DNA of 64,000 nucleotides from Verpa conica (Eukaryota; Ascomycota; Pezizomycetes; Pezizales; Morchellaceae), in assembly GCA_033030425.1 (NCBI GenBank), contig JAUFSD010000004.1, positions 186,001 to 250,000 on the forward strand, read 5' to 3'. Positions 9,400 to 22,635 of this stretch are shown piece by piece. Each line of letters begins with the position of its first letter. Position 1 is the first letter of the stretch. Under the pieces are notes generated by a model. It ran no database searches and was not told where the DNA came from. It saw only the letters and a program-made list of their open reading frames with translations. Made by a program: the position numbers and the translations under genes.

Positions 9400-12300
9400 G
9401 TTTATGTTTTATAGGTGCTGTTATGGTAGTGGGTGAGTATGTATTTCCTCAATAAGGGCTCGGGGGTACTTACGAGGAGGTAAAATATTGTCTAGGGGTT
9501 TGGTGTACCGTATTGGGGGAAGGTGCTAATAGGGCAGAGGGATTGAGGATGAAAGATATGTGGTGCGTAGTGCCAGCACTGGTGTGTATGCTTGAATGGA
9601 GAAAAGAGTGGGAATTACTACCGGAGCGTGGTGAAAAGAATAACCTTAGAAAGGGAAAGGGAAAGTGAAAGAGTCGAAAGGCTACCAGAGCTGTAGATGT
9701 GTAATGAGTGTATGAGATGCTATGCTTGTGTTTCTAATAGAGAATAGGAATCACGAGCCGTATTTATACAATCTTCAGACCCCCTCCAATAATTTTAGGC
9801 CGAATTCTTTATACATAGTCAGAAATACATGAATAGATCTGCGATTACAATTTGATAGTGGAGAAGATCTTTCTTGGCTGACAACATGAAACTGCATGTA
9901 TTCCATTATTCTCATCACCGGATTAACAAAAGAGAAGCCGATCAAGATTAGTATTTTATATGGCTGACTATATATTTACACGCTTTTTAGCATAAGAAAT
10001 ATATTCGGTCCAGCGATATGGTATGTATAGTCAGCTGGTTGTATAGCATACCTTTGACTAGTAATAACCTATGTACTAGCCGTTCCACGGATCGCCCAGG
10101 AGTTCCTTTATCAGTTAGAACAGGCGTTCAGTACTAATTAGAACGCTCAAAAATCTTCCCCATCCAAAGCCCTCCTCGGCACACTCGCAGCTTTGAAGCT
10201 TCTGTCTTAGTCAGTTGAACAAACTCACCTACTAAGCAATTTATTTTACCCCGCCTAGGAGACCTGTGTTTACCGCCTTCTTCAGAATAGGTGCGCCCTT
10301 ACTGTGTGTAAAGCTGCAAGACATTCAGCCTGACGGTAGTCGACTACACCAAAAAAGCCCCGCCAGGACTGTGATAGACTACAATAGACTACAGTTTTCC
10401 AGCCAAGCCAGTCCGTCCAACATGTGGACGGACGGACGGACTATCTATTTTTAGAACGCTATATATGGACGTGTAAAATATATACTAGCAATAGTATAGA
10501 GCGATAAGTAGAAATTTTCCTTTTACACTCACTCTGGTTCTAATGTTTCTCAGTGCTAAAAGGTATGTATGGTTGGTCATTTTTCTTTAACTACCACTCT
10601 ATACTTGTTCCTTAGATAAATATTCATTCATACTTGTGACAGAATTACAGTAATACGAACCCCAGTGTTCTGTGGTTTAGGGGACTGTAGCTAGTCTATA
10701 TTCGGATAACGCCTAGTCTGTGGAGTTCGTCGCTTCTTCAGATGGACCTGACGGCTGGCGAAGCTGACTGTGTAGAGTAGAATAATAGGAAATTAAGATT
10801 TGTTCACTAATTCCTGACGGCCGATAGTGCTATTGCTGACTTGGCCCCGTCGGGCTTATCCCATGCCCATGGTTTCACTGTCTCTACCTGACTGGGCCTG
10901 GATATTCTCCTCCCGGGGGTGGGTTGAGCTTGCCTTGCTAACCTTAAATCTACTGACTGTGCCACGTATATCTCAGGCGAGTCCGGGGCTTATATTCGTG
11001 GTAACTCCTCCAGTGAGAGAAGCTTTAATTCTATTTTTCTGCTATAGAGATAATCTATAGGTGCTTTAGTGTCTGGTGATTAGTAATCGAAATATATGGC
11101 TTAATGTTGGTTTCTTAGTTTGGCCTTACTAATTTGTTCGATACTTCTAATTCCTAATTATCAAATATGGATTAGACTTCTTCCAATCTAATAAGAAGAA
11201 TTTCACTGGTAAGTGATGCGAGCTAGATCAACTATATCTTTTGTGAGATTACTTTTCATACTTGCCCAGCAGTTTCTGTGGGTTCCAGTTGCTAGGGCTC
11301 GAATTGTCAGCGACGGTAAGTTACTTTTCATGAAAAGCGCTTGTAGCTGATTATAACATAGGGATATTTAGTAGAGGCCTGATAAACTACGCTTAGACGG
11401 GTACGCGCAGGTTTTTCTTTGCACGCAGAGTACGAAGATCATGTATTGTCTTGTCCCAAGAGATTAGATTAGACGGATAAGATGTAGCGAACACTAGCGT
11501 CATAAGAGGTGCTGTGGTACCTAACATGCTTAGTCATGCAGAGGTATGTAAGCTGATGATCTAGCAGTCACGATCTATATAATAAATCACTTGTCTCTAG
11601 AGATAAATAGGGCATCGTGTCTTTGCGGCCGTGGGGCACAACTTGCACCGCGTAGAAATAATATAGTATTGTGTATGGTCTCATATGTCAGATGTCAACC
11701 AATCAGGATAGGTGTGGAACGCCCAATTTTACAGGCTCTTTCCGCTCAACGAAACAATATCCCTATACTTCTAACACTAGATACCATAAAGAACAACTTA
11801 AGGTATAGTTCTAGGAAAGGTATACCTCTACTCTCCAAAACACGAATCGGTATATAGGGCGTACATACTCGCCAGGAGTTCTAGGCTCTCTACACCTGGT
11901 ACCCTAGACCGTGGGGTCTCGTCCGGGAGTATTTGTCTCCCCCGATTTGCGTTCTGCTTGCCACACCCGTTTACGCGCCTCAGATTGCTGGGGCGCAGCT
12001 CCCTTCTTGCTGGTGGAGAGCAGGGTAAGTAAGGATTGGCTCGATAGGTAGCTATGGAGACACAGGCCATAAATGTTGAGGGGAAATCTATAATTACCTG
12101 CTCACCTCAACCTTCATCCATCATCATAGCCATCATCACCACCACCACCACTATCCAGATTACAGCCTCAATTCATACTTATTCGTTACTTGGGGCTATT
12201 CCCCATCGGTGAAACCCCTCTACTGCTGTTGTAGGTGTAACTGGAGCTTGGAAGCAGATAGAAAGCCAGGAAGCACTCTACAGTTCTCTTAAACTTGATA

Positions 12301-12673
12301 CCTACGCAATTCATCTCGCTCTTTGAGATGTCGAGGTTGGCTGCTCCCCCTCTTTGCGTGATCCCACTGTTGCTGCTTCTTGCTCTTCTGTTCACCTGCT
12401 CGCCCTTCCCCTAACCCTTCCCCCACCTTTAGCACTAATCCCTGCATACCCCATACATTGGCAACTCTTGGCGCTCGGAGCTCATGCTGTTTACAACTTC
12501 CCCTCCCTCTGATATCATGTGCCATATATATCCCGGCCCCTCTATACCTCAATTCCTTCTTTTATACCTTATAGCTGGCTACAGTAACTAACATCAATCG
12601 CTCTCACAGCTGTGGCCATTCCCATCACCCCGAGAACCCTCTCCAGAGTATCCTTTCCGTAGCATCAACAGCA
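9400..12673. other. Long intergenic region upstream of the mannosidase gene
   Basis: No supported gene. Seen: a 9-bp perfect hairpin with a 5-base loop at 10411-10433 made of GTCCGTCC-type repeats, a CAT/CAC trinucleotide run at 12119-12155, and a pyrimidine-rich block (12370-12440) plus a TATA-like stretch near 12560-12575 about 100 bp before the ATG at 12674. The last two are plausible promoter elements of the mannosidase gene. Short frames at 11591-11857 and 12289-12552 lack support. Confidence 0.5.
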
Positions 12674-15600
12674 ATGGGCGGCGGCGAAGTATTTGCCGAG
12701 TCCTCCGGCTACCCAAAACTCAACTTCAGCCCAAAGGGCCAGCAGATCCGTAACATCTATCAGGACAGAATCAAGCAATTCACTGCAAATGGCCAATATG
12801 CAAGTCAAAATCTCCGCTCCATGTGGAACCATGATACCGAGGACTCTAGCGACTACGTACAACTGGAAAGCTACTCTGTCCCCGACCTTGCTAGACCGCT
12901 CTTTAAAGAAGCTATCAAAGGTTCAAGCTCTCTTTAATTCTTTTTCTATGCCCTCTTAGCTATGATCAGAGGCTCATTTCAAGTGACCTGTAGCGACGTT
13001 CAAGCCAACCTCTAAAGGTCAGCGTTTTGGTCCATCCTGGTCAACCCATTGGTTCAAGATCCGAATAAATATCCCCTCACGCATGTTCAAGTATAACCGA
13101 CTTGAGTTTCACTGGGACTCCAATTGCGAAGGTCTACTCTACACTGAAGATGGAGAGCCGGTGCAAGGCCTGACTGGTGGTGGTGAGCGCGTCTCTTGGC
13201 TCCTTCCCGAATCCTGGAGGGATGAGAAGGAACACTTGGTTTATGTCGAGATCGGATGCAATGGCATGTTTGGAAATCCTACCGGAGGCGATACCATCCA
13301 ACCGCCTGATCCAAACCGCTAGTAAGACTACCACAACCCTAACCCTGGATACACAATAGTTAACCAAGTGGCATCGTAGTTTTGAATTGTCAAAAGCAGA
13401 TATTGTTGCACCAAACTTGGAAGCCCAGGCTCTTTATATAGACTACTGGATTCTTGGAGATGCCTCTCGTGAATTCCCTGGAGACTCTTGGGTAGAACAT
13501 CCTCGGCTATCTTTTCTCATCTACAAGTCTAATCTATGGCGTATAGGAAGCTCACTCTGCCACTCAAATTGCCAATGAAATTGTTAATACTTTTGTTCCG
13601 GGCTCCCAAGACTCAATCATCAAATGTCGTAAAATTGCCGCACGGTATGTTGGGAAGAACGTTGATTCAGCAAAGGTTTATGATAGCGATACCGACCCGC
13701 TTGTTTTTGCTACCGGACATTGCCATATTGATACCTGCTGGCTCTGGCCATTTGATGAAACCAAACGTATATCTCTAAGTGTCCGTACCCTTCTGTCATG
13801 CTGATGCTAACGCTGTGGGAAAATAGGTAAGGTAGCCCGCTCGTGGGCTTCGCAATGCAACCTCATAGACGAGTATCCTGAACATCGCTTTACTTGTTCT
13901 TCAGCACAACAGTACAAGTGGCTTGAGATGTACTACCCAAAACTCTTTTCTAGGGTTCGTGACAATGTCAAGAAGGGGAAATTCCAGTACATTGGCGGAA
14001 GCTGGGTAGAGCATGATACGAATTTACCAGGCGGAGAGAGTTTAGTCAGACAGTTCATTCTTGGACAGAGGTATTTCCAAAGTAGATTTGGGGAGAGATG
14101 TACTACATTTTGGCTGCCTGGTAAGTATATTCTCCCGGCTGTATCATTCTTTAGTCTTATATACGTGACCAGATACTTTCGGCTATAGTTCACAGCTGCC
14201 GCAGCTGTGTCGGCTAGCAGGAATGACGAGGTTCATGACCCAAAAGCTGTCGTGGAACAATATCAACAAGTTCCCGCATACAACATTCAATTGGATCGCC
14301 CTCGACGGTTCTCAGGTCCTCTGCCATATGCCCCCAAGTGAAACGTATGTAAACCATTTTGTCATTCACAATACATAGTATTGACACTAGGTAGATACAC
14401 TGCGCAAGCACACTTTGGGGATGTCAAACGTTCTATTACACAGCACAAGTCAATGGATAATGATGCTACATCTCTGCTTGTCTTTGGTCATGGTGATGGT
14501 GGTGGAGGACCCACAGCCGAACATATCGAAAAGCTCCGCCGTTGCCGTGGAATTAGCGACACAGTTGGCCTTCTTCCTCGCGTCAAAATGGGAGATTCAG
14601 TCGATGATTTCTTTGCCAGATTGGAAAAGAAAGGATCTAAGAAATTTGCCACCTGGTACGGGGAGCTCTATTTTGAGCTCCATAGAGGAACATATACTAC
14701 TCAAAGTAATAACAAGAAAAACAACCGAAAATCAGAGACCCTTTTGAGAAGTATCGAAATGCTGGCTTCTTACGCGAGCTTGAAAAATTCCAAGGACTAC
14801 AAGTACCCAAAGAAAGATATCGATGATCTATGGGAGATTATCTGCTTGTATATTCCCCTTGCACCCTGGAAATGCGCCTTACTGACTTTGAGACTTTTAG
14901 ATGTCAATTCCATGACTGTTTACCAGGGTCATCCATCGAGATGTGCTATCGCGACTCGGACAAGGTACGGCAACCTCGAAGACAGAGATTGACAATACTG
15001 ACTTTCAAAATAGCTCTATGCAGAGCTTTTCAAGAGGGGAGCCAAACTTCTTGAGGATGCAGCAAAGGCGTTGGGTATCAAGGATGTAGCCGGATCCGAT
15101 ACTAAACTTATCGGGATCAATACCCTCCCATGGGCCCGAACGGCGCTTGTTAAACTACCCAAGGAAGCCGCAAAATATAGTACCCAGGAGTCGGCAAATT
15201 GTGCTGAGGGAGGATACGCTTTTTTGACCTCTAGTGGTCCGGGATTGGCACAAGTCCAGGAAATCAATGCTGCCTCTCCAAAAGTCTCGGGTAAGATTAA
15301 CTTAGTAATATACTATGTGGATGCTTATTAATACCAAATAACTAGTCACTGAGGTATCTAAGGACGCGTTTGTTCTCGAAAATGATTGCCTGAAGGTAAA
15401 GATTGAGGGGGGTGCAATCACAAGTTTGGTAGACCTTGCAACTGGCCGTGAGGTCATTTCTGAAGGCCAGAAGGCAAACCAGCTGGTTATAATGGACGAC
15501 AAACCTCTGTACTGGCAGGCGTGGGATGTAAGAGATTTAATATCTCTCTCTAAAGACTTCGTTTTGACTAACGCTTTATGATCTATAGGTCGAAGTTTAC

Positions 15601-16784
15601 CACCTTGAGACTCGCAAAGAACTTCCTCCTGGCCGTGTTTCAATCCTTGAGGCTGGACCGTTGAAGGCGAGCATCCTTGTCGAGACAGAAATCAGCAAAA
15701 CTAGCTGGATCAAAACAACAATAAGTCTTCAGGCTGCAGTTGGCGGAGCAGGAAGCTACGTCGAGTTCGACAGTGAAATCGAGTGGCAAGAGGATAAGAA
15801 GTTTTTGAAGGTCGAGTTCCCAGTCGATATACACAATACCGAGGTAAGCTATAGCCCAGTGATTTTTTGATCGCAGCCTCCTCTGGGCCGGAGGTACTAA
15901 AGCTACATAGGCTTCGTACGAGACCCAGTACGGGATTGTGAGACGACCAACACACTACAATACAACCTGGGACATGGCGAAGTTTGAGGTTTGCTGCCAT
16001 AAATGGGCTGATTTGTCAGAAAATGGATTTGGTGTTTCGATCCTCAATGACTGCAAGTATGTATTGCTTCAGCTGGGATAGCATTGATGTGAAGATCACG
16101 CTGACGAGATATCCCCGGTAGGTACGGTTTCGCAACTGTCGGAAACGTGATGAGGTTGAGTTTGATCAGGTAAGTCTTTAAATGACCTTGCCAAGAGTTT
16201 ATCCTAACCCTACATAGAGCTCCCAAGGCGCCAGATGCACATGCCGATATGGGTCGACACACCTTCCGCTACGCAATTCTTCCCCATCAAGGATCTGTTA
16301 GTGAAATAACTGTCCGTACGGCAGCTGAGTTCAACAGTCCTGTCCATACCGGCTATGTCACAGCCTCGGAAGATTCAGTCACAGAAGCATTGTTGTCAAC
16401 ACTAACCCTTTCCGGTTCCCCGAGCATAATCCTCGACCATACCAAACGTGGCGAGGACGATGAGGATGTCTCCACCGGAGGCTTGCCAACCAGGAAGGGA
16501 CAGAGTTTGGTATTGAGATTCTATGATAGCTTAGGAGGAAGAGCGAGCACAACCATCTCCACGTAAGAACAGATCCTCTTTATCCCCCTAATTATAAATT
16601 ACTAACGCAAATAACCACAATTTATAGGCACTTGCCGGTAAAGAAGGCTTTTAAAACGAACTTACTTGAAGATGATTTGGAGGAGCTTGAGATTTCCCAC
16701 GACAATCACAGCGGGAAGAAGATTACCAATATCAAGATCACCTTAAGGCCATTTGAGGTTGCTACTTATCGCTTGCAACTTTGA
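12674..16784 (+). CDS. AMS1: Alpha-mannosidase, glycoside hydrolase family 38, vacuolar AMS1 type
   Basis: Hydrolyses terminal alpha-mannosyl residues of free oligosaccharides and glycans; the fungal AMS1 type lacks a signal peptide and reaches the vacuole by autophagy-linked transport, and none is seen here. Exons: 12674-12920, 12994-13321, 13380-13491, 13547-13766, 13827-14120, 14173-14344, 14395-14847, 14901-14964, 15014-15290, 15346-15527, 15589-15843, 15911-16056, 16122-16169, 16218-16562, 16628-16784. All phases agree and give 1099 aa, close to yeast AMS1 (about 1,080). The N-terminal domain contains [11 protein letters not shown]. The catalytic domain has the zinc-binding [14 protein letters not shown] (His287, Asp291) and the nucleophile motif LPDTFGYS (Asp401). 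[18 protein letters not shown] and C-terminal beta domains follow. Intron 2 holds a telomere-like CCCTAACCCTG. Intron density (14) is high; no key residue is missing. Confidence 0.97.
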
Positions 16785-18151
16785 TTACAACCTCTTCTTT
16801 ATTAGAGTTGTGACTTGTGGCAACTTAGGCGACCTCTATAAATGCAGAAAGTAGATTTTTTTTTTTTAGTTACTCCCTCCTAAGTGCTGCACTTCTGTAT
16901 TTAGTTTAAAATATGGACGGTGTTTTCATCAAATTACTGTTCTTTCTGTAGTATTTCTCTATGAAAACCTGGATAGTATTTAACTTTGCAGCTCTATATA
17001 CGGGATGCCTTATACCGGCCTTTAACGCAGTAATCGTCGAGGTAAAGTTGACCCTAGTACCTCTGTAACTAAATGTAATTTTGTGTTGCCACCAGCTACA
17101 AAGCAAAATTGTGCTCCCCTTTCAGCATAATTTGATTAGCCACACAACTTTTGAATAATATTTACCTCATAACCATTATTTTGAGAAGATGGAGTTTTAT
17201 TATTAAAGGTACAACCCGCAAAGATTTATCCCAGTAGCTTAAGGCCATTTTATGCATAAAAATAAAAAATTAAATAGCTCACCGAGGATTGTACTGATAA
17301 CTAGTTCATATTTCGGAAAGGACCTGATTATTTCATTGACTCACTTTGCTAGAGATTGCGTAGTCAAGGGTATATATAGCTGCTACAGCGATCACTCCAC
17401 CATAATTGCGGAAGTGAAATGTCAAAAGCTCCCCCCGGAAACTTTCTTCAAAGGATCAATGATCAAGATCACTTGTCTAGACCGCTACTTACTTCAGACT
17501 AAATATTCACTCCTTAACTATATTATCCCCTTGGGGCAAGAGGAAAGGGGAGACTAGACAAAAGTCATAGCCGGGACCCTAACCCTGGCACCAAATTGAG
17601 ATGCCAGAGCAGCCTACAGAACGAGCAATAAATTTCTAGATGTGTCTATGCTTCTACAATAAAGGGGGGAGGGTTTACATCAATTTTCCCTAGGGGTGAG
17701 CACTTGCAGGGCATAAATTGAAGGGCAGACTCGCATAATTCATTCTAGGCAAAGGGTCTACGCCAGAGTATAGACGCATAAACCCACCAGGGAAGCATAT
17801 AACTCCTGCAATTTATCAAACATGATCCTTCATTCTCTTTGGGAGTACATACATCCTACAGAGGATACCTATACTGATCGTGATATTTTCGTGTTAGTAC
17901 TAGACGTACTACTGCCCACATATATTTACATCGATATAGGATACTGCAAAATAGATATCTCTGGTAGATGGGAAATGATAGCAAATGAGGCAGAAATCGC
18001 TGGAGTGATAAAGAATTGTACTGTCTGGTCCTAATTGAGCTTTAGGACTAGGGGTTCTACTCAAGACCCTCGCCCAACCTCCTCTTCTTCGTAGTCCTAG
18101 AGCTACTAGAGTTATTAAAGACTAAATATTCAATCTAAAGTAAAGTGTGAC
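16785..18151. other. Intergenic DNA, no supported gene
   Basis: 3' flanks of the convergent mannosidase and zinc-finger genes. A poly-T tract lies at 16857-16867 and a telomere-like CCCTAACCCTG copy at 17577-17587. A 101-codon frame at 17252-17557 starts with ATG but is AT-biased and resembles nothing I know. Confidence 0.5.
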
Positions 18152-20199
18152 CTACGTAAGTGGTCCCGGCTGTTGGTTCTTTGGGAAAAGTCGTTGGGGG
18201 ACGCTTTGACCCCCCGGTCTCGTAATCATGGCGGAGATTTCCAGAATATTATCCGAGCAGAATTCACGGAACTCCGGGCTTAGCGGTACTATTCCCGGGT
18301 GTTTGTGTCTAAGGGTATGGTCAAGGAATTGATGCCAGGATATCTCAGGGCTGTCTGATTCGATTGATTCGCCGCATATCGTACAGTTGTATGATGCTGG
18401 TGGTTTAATGCCGCTAAGGTGTTCTTTGACATGTGCCACCCATGTATCCATATCAAGTTGCGCCACACATCCGTAAAATTCAAAAAGACATTCCATCCGT
18501 TGCGGGGGTTGATTGATTCCTTTCGGGGATGCAAATATCTCTAGTGCTAGGTCCCTCATATGCTCCCCAATATGGGTTTCAAGGACATGTGTAGTCTTCT
18601 TGATCCCCTCTTTGCAGAAGGGGCATTGTATGTCTAGCGGGAGCGGAGAGGAGGTTACGAATTTACGACTATCAGCGATGGTGTCTAGAGCTTTGCCGGT
18701 TGGTTTGGCCGAGCCCTCAAGGTGGACTCGTAGAACATGAGCAAGGAAATCTTCCTTTTTAGGGAAACTTTTCCCACAGCTTCCAATGCAGGCCCACTCC
18801 GGAATAAATCGGTGTTTGGACTCATGCTCTATCCAGTCTGTGATTTCTCTGAAAGTCGTGGTTCTCTCGGGACATGAGTTGTCTAGACAGCTATAAGGTT
18901 GAATGTCGTCCAAAATAACCTTTCTGATTTCTCATATCTCGAATTAGAATCTGGAGGCTTTCATGAACCTAAACGATCTTGTTACGTACTCGCGTTGCTC
19001 TCTGTTGCGAACTCCATCGAATGTTTGGAGATATGTTTTATAGTCGTAAGTGATCACTGGAGGGGCAATAATTGATCCTCTTTTGTCTCTCGTGTGCGTC
19101 TCGGGGTTAAACGTAGATTTGCCATATCTTATCCTACATAGTCGACTCACTCTCAATATATGAATTCCTGCCAATGTGTTGAGAAATTGTTTGTCAATCT
19201 CCGGGAATATAGCTTGGACTAATCTCCTATAATTTTTTGAATATTCCATTTCATATGTGGGGGTGCTGTATTCTCGAATATTATTGTTTTCTGTTGGCCA
19301 TAGAGGCTCGATATATGTAGCTAAATCAAGCAATGAATCATTATAACCTTTGATATCATCGAAATCGTAATCATCTTCAAAAAGCTCCAAGTATATATCC
19401 CCATAAAAGGAATATATACCCATGAATTTGTAATCGGGAACACAGTCCTCCGCAGTAGTCAATAACCGTGTTAAATTGGACAACATCCCGAAGATAGGTT
19501 GTGTGAGTGAGACGAGCCTGGCATGGTGCATTTTTAATACTAGGTTATGAGATCGAGGTATAGGTCAGTTTTGACCACTAACGTGATGTAGAGGGTATAC
19601 GCACTTGACACCAATGCTCTTCCCTGGCTACATAGCAGGACCACTACTGAGTCCCACAGATTTTTATCTACCACATTTCTCAGAAGGAAACGGTCAAGGT
19701 CCCCTTCAAGAACCGAGAACCCATCGCCCCACAGTTTGAAACGGCCTCGTTCTTCTTGGGCTAATGCCGCTACTGAATCATCTATACAAACTCCCTCGGA
19801 AAGCAAAGATAGCAGCTCTTCAAAAGCATCGCCGCAAAATTTAGAGAGACCTTGAATTAGGTTCATGCCTTGGGGAGGCATCCATGGCTTCTTGTCCATC
19901 CTTGGCTTCTTGTCCTTGCGAGGCGTAGGCTTAATGTTCAAAGGTGAGACTTTGGAATATTGTGAACAGGGAAGAAGCTTTGGGGGTTCGAGAGGATTTT
20001 TGAAGATATTTGGTTGTGATTCCCACAGCCACGAGCCGCACGGCAGCAAGGTAGGTAGTGAAAGCAAAAATCGAGAAAACAATAAGCATATGATATAATA
20101 GACGCCTTTAAATAGTATTCCTTTATTAATAGTTCCCCCGCTCTTTTGAGGTTTTGCTCTTGGTGGGGTTCGGTGCTTAGCCGCATTTCTGTGTAACAT
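18152..20199 (-). CDS. C2H2-type zinc-finger protein of the fungal acuF-like family, three exons
   Basis: Exon 1 runs from the first in-frame ATG (20199) to 19605, exon 2 is 19539-18990 and exon 3 is 18923-18152. Donors are GTGCGT and GTACGT, acceptors CTAG and CAG; phases 1 and 2 match. The N-terminal half contains a helical block (GLSKFCGDAFEELLSLL, then FKLWGDGFSVLEGDLDRFL) typical of large fungal zinc-finger proteins often annotated as oxidoreductase acuF-like. The C-terminus starts with DDIQPYSCL and carries several C2H2-like fingers (WACIGSCGKSF-HVLRVH, QCPFCK-HIGEH, YNCTICG-HTLRH). Role is unknown; nuclear or nucleic-acid binding is inference. The first 100 codons include a doubtful hydrophobic stretch, so a start at 19899 is equally possible. 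It is head-to-head with the gene at 20461. Confidence 0.75.
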
Positions 20200-20460
20200 A
20201 ACCTAGCTTTGCATAACCCCTCTTTTTGAGCATTGAATTTTGTAGATACGGAAGTCCCCCAGAGCTTTAAACTTCTGAGAGACGGGTAGTCTAAAGCTCG
20301 ACTTCAATTTATGTCTATGAAAGAGGCTAGTAGCTATCCCTTAATAATTCCTACTTATCTAAAGGCTGTCATAATTGAGGCTAAGCATAACCTCAGTCAA
20401 CTAATACTTCCAATGTCCCTTAGGCCTTAACGAATCGTTAGCAATATTTCATTATAAAGA
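20200..20460. promoter_or_regulatory. Shared intergenic region of a divergent gene pair
   Basis: This 261-bp gap separates the minus-strand zinc-finger gene from the plus-strand DUF7580-type gene, so it should hold both promoters. It has AT-rich stretches (20440-20458) near the plus-strand start, and CCCTTAGG-type words. No defined binding site can be named. If the zinc-finger start is at 19899 the shared region is longer. Confidence 0.4.
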
Positions 20461-22355
20461 ATGGAAGTCGCCGGTATCGCACTTGGAGCTATAGGGTTGT
20501 TGGTTCCAGCAGTTCGGGGGTATCGAGATTGTGCCTTACTACTAAAGGGTTATCAAGACCGCTCCAAGGACTTTAGGAAACTCCAGGAAAGCTTTTGGGT
20601 CCAAAAAAAGGTTTTTAACCGCGAATGCCTACTTCTCCTCGGATCGATAGTAAGCCAGGAGTTAGCTATTGAAATGTTGGATAACTACAGCCACGCTGGA
20701 TGGTCTAACCGTCATTTGGATGAGCTTTGGGAATTGTCTTTGAGCCAGCAATTCAATACACCAATAAGAATAATCGGTGAAACACTACGCGAAGTTGGTG
20801 ATGAATTATCGGGCAGAACCTTTAGCGTAAGAAGCACCTATCATTTTACACTGGATCTCAACGTTTACCTCCAAGTCCCTAATAAATTGCTTACTAGGAT
20901 CCAACCCGGTGGTATCAAACTATCCTCATGACAGTCGAATGGATCGTTTCGAAGAAGAGACATCTTCAAGAACTACTCAATACAATACGCAAGCAAAATC
21001 AGGACCTAAGATGGCTACGAGAGCAAGAAACTTCATTGCGGGAAGCACAGGGTCGAACACGCAGCAGAGGAAATAGGCTTGTGTGTTTAGGTAGTTCTGG
21101 ATTTGCTACCCGTAATGCCGCAAAACGACTATATAGTAGCCTTGCAACGACAGCGGTTTGCACGTGTCATCGTGTCAACCTACGACTCCAGCAATTAGAA
21201 GGCCAGAATTCATTAGCACTTAATCAAAAGCCAGAAGGATCTTCCCAAGGCCCCCCAACTACTCAAAAAATCTTTTTTCGATTTATTACGAAAGACATCA
21301 CAACCGAAGATATCATCCTCGAAGAACACCAGTGTACTTGCCTCATGGTTGATTCTGAGTTTCATGGGATGGATCTTGGTGCACACAGTCTACCTGAGAC
21401 TAGTGCGCTAAGAGAGATGAATTTGATTATCAACGAAGCGCAGCATGGTATAAATAAATTACATACCAATGACATGGTCCTAGTTAACACCGCTGCACCT
21501 ACGAGTTCGGCAGCTGACTTCGAAAACAAATCTACTCAGCCAACATCAAATGTTGTGGCAATCGAAGACCTTTGTTCTCACCTCCAGAGCCTCCAGCTAG
21601 ATCCAGATCCACAAACGAACGAGTGTCTAGGGGTCATCCAAAACACAGCACCTACCATGGACTACCGTCATTTGATCTACCGAGATCCGGACTCATACCA
21701 TATAACTTCCAGAGTCTCCCTCTCGAGGGTTTTCACTTTTAAAGACAAGAAAGTGCTTTTTTCTCGGGATTTGCGTCTCAAAACCGCCTTTCTTCTCTCC
21801 CACTCACTCCTACAATTTGGGTCAAGTCAGGGTTACTGGTTTCAGGATCGTTGGGGGGCGCAAGATATCTTTTTCTTTCTCGACCATCAAAAGTACCCAG
21901 CGGCACTAGATTCAACATTAATCCCCTACATCGAAGTACTCTTTCCTAAGCCTTCCAAAGGTAAAGGTCTAGCAATTACATCAGCCTCCAGTAGTACTGC
22001 GGCACCGAAAATGCCGGCACCAGGACTTTCCCGGAACCAAAAACTCTTCTCACTAGCCCTAGTCCTTACCGAAATTGCCTTTGGAGATTCGATTTTCAAC
22101 CTTCAGGATCCTTCTGGTCTATCCGGGGACATCCAAAATGAGTTTGTTGAATACATTAAGGTGAAATCCATTATAGATTCCAATATTCTTGTAAGAGAAA
22201 TGGGTAGTGTTTATTCTGCAGTTGTAAAGAGGTGTTTTTATTGCGATTTTGGAATTGGCGAGGAAGATCTTGAGAAAGAAGAGGTGCAGAATGTTTTCTA
22301 TGAAAGGGTTGTCTTGGAGTTGGAGCGCTGTTTAAAAACGTTTAGGGGTGAATAA
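20461..22355 (+). CDS. DUF7580-type protein with HeLo-like N-terminus, two exons (607 aa)
   Basis: Exon 1 is 20461-20826, the intron 20827-20897 (71 bp; GTAAGA donor, CTAG acceptor), exon 2 20898-22355. Splicing at phase 0 joins two frames that otherwise look like separate overlapping genes. The N-terminus (MEVAGIALGAIGLLVPAVRGYRD) has the hydrophobic start seen in fungal HeLo/prion-inhibition-like domains. The middle contains QDLRWLREQE and a CTCHRVNLRL motif found before the C-terminal domain of this family. The C-terminal part (RLKTAFLLSHSLLQ, FSLALVLTEIAFGD, VVKRCFYCDFG) resembles a degenerate protein-kinase C-lobe, as I remember from DUF7580 members; catalytic kinase motifs are absent. 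Members are common in fungi; a role in self/non-self or stress signalling is speculative. Confidence 0.85.
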
Positions 22356-22635
22356 TTTTCACAGCTAGTGGGATATATATGAGCAAATGTGCGATCTACT
22401 CTCAAAATAAACCTAACCCACCTTTATATCCTCAATTGTTTTACCACACCATATATGCATGTCCCCACTACAACTACAACTACAGCTATGATTATACACT
22501 CCTATGGTATATCACCACTCTAATCTCCTCTATTATCACCCCTAATGGTAAATATTAGGCTTCAATTCCTAAGCGAAAACCAGCTGGATGTTATGGCACC
22601 AGAATAGTGGTTAGGGTTTGTAAGCTAGATATAGG

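Noticed and set aside
17252..17557. 101-codon ATG frame on the plus strand
   Set aside because: AT-biased composition, no family resemblance, no splice or promoter support, and it lies in the 3' flank of two convergent genes.
20928..22355. Separate gene overlapping the end of the frame at 20461-20931
   Set aside because: A good GT-AG intron at 20827-20897 joins both frames in phase into one family-like protein.
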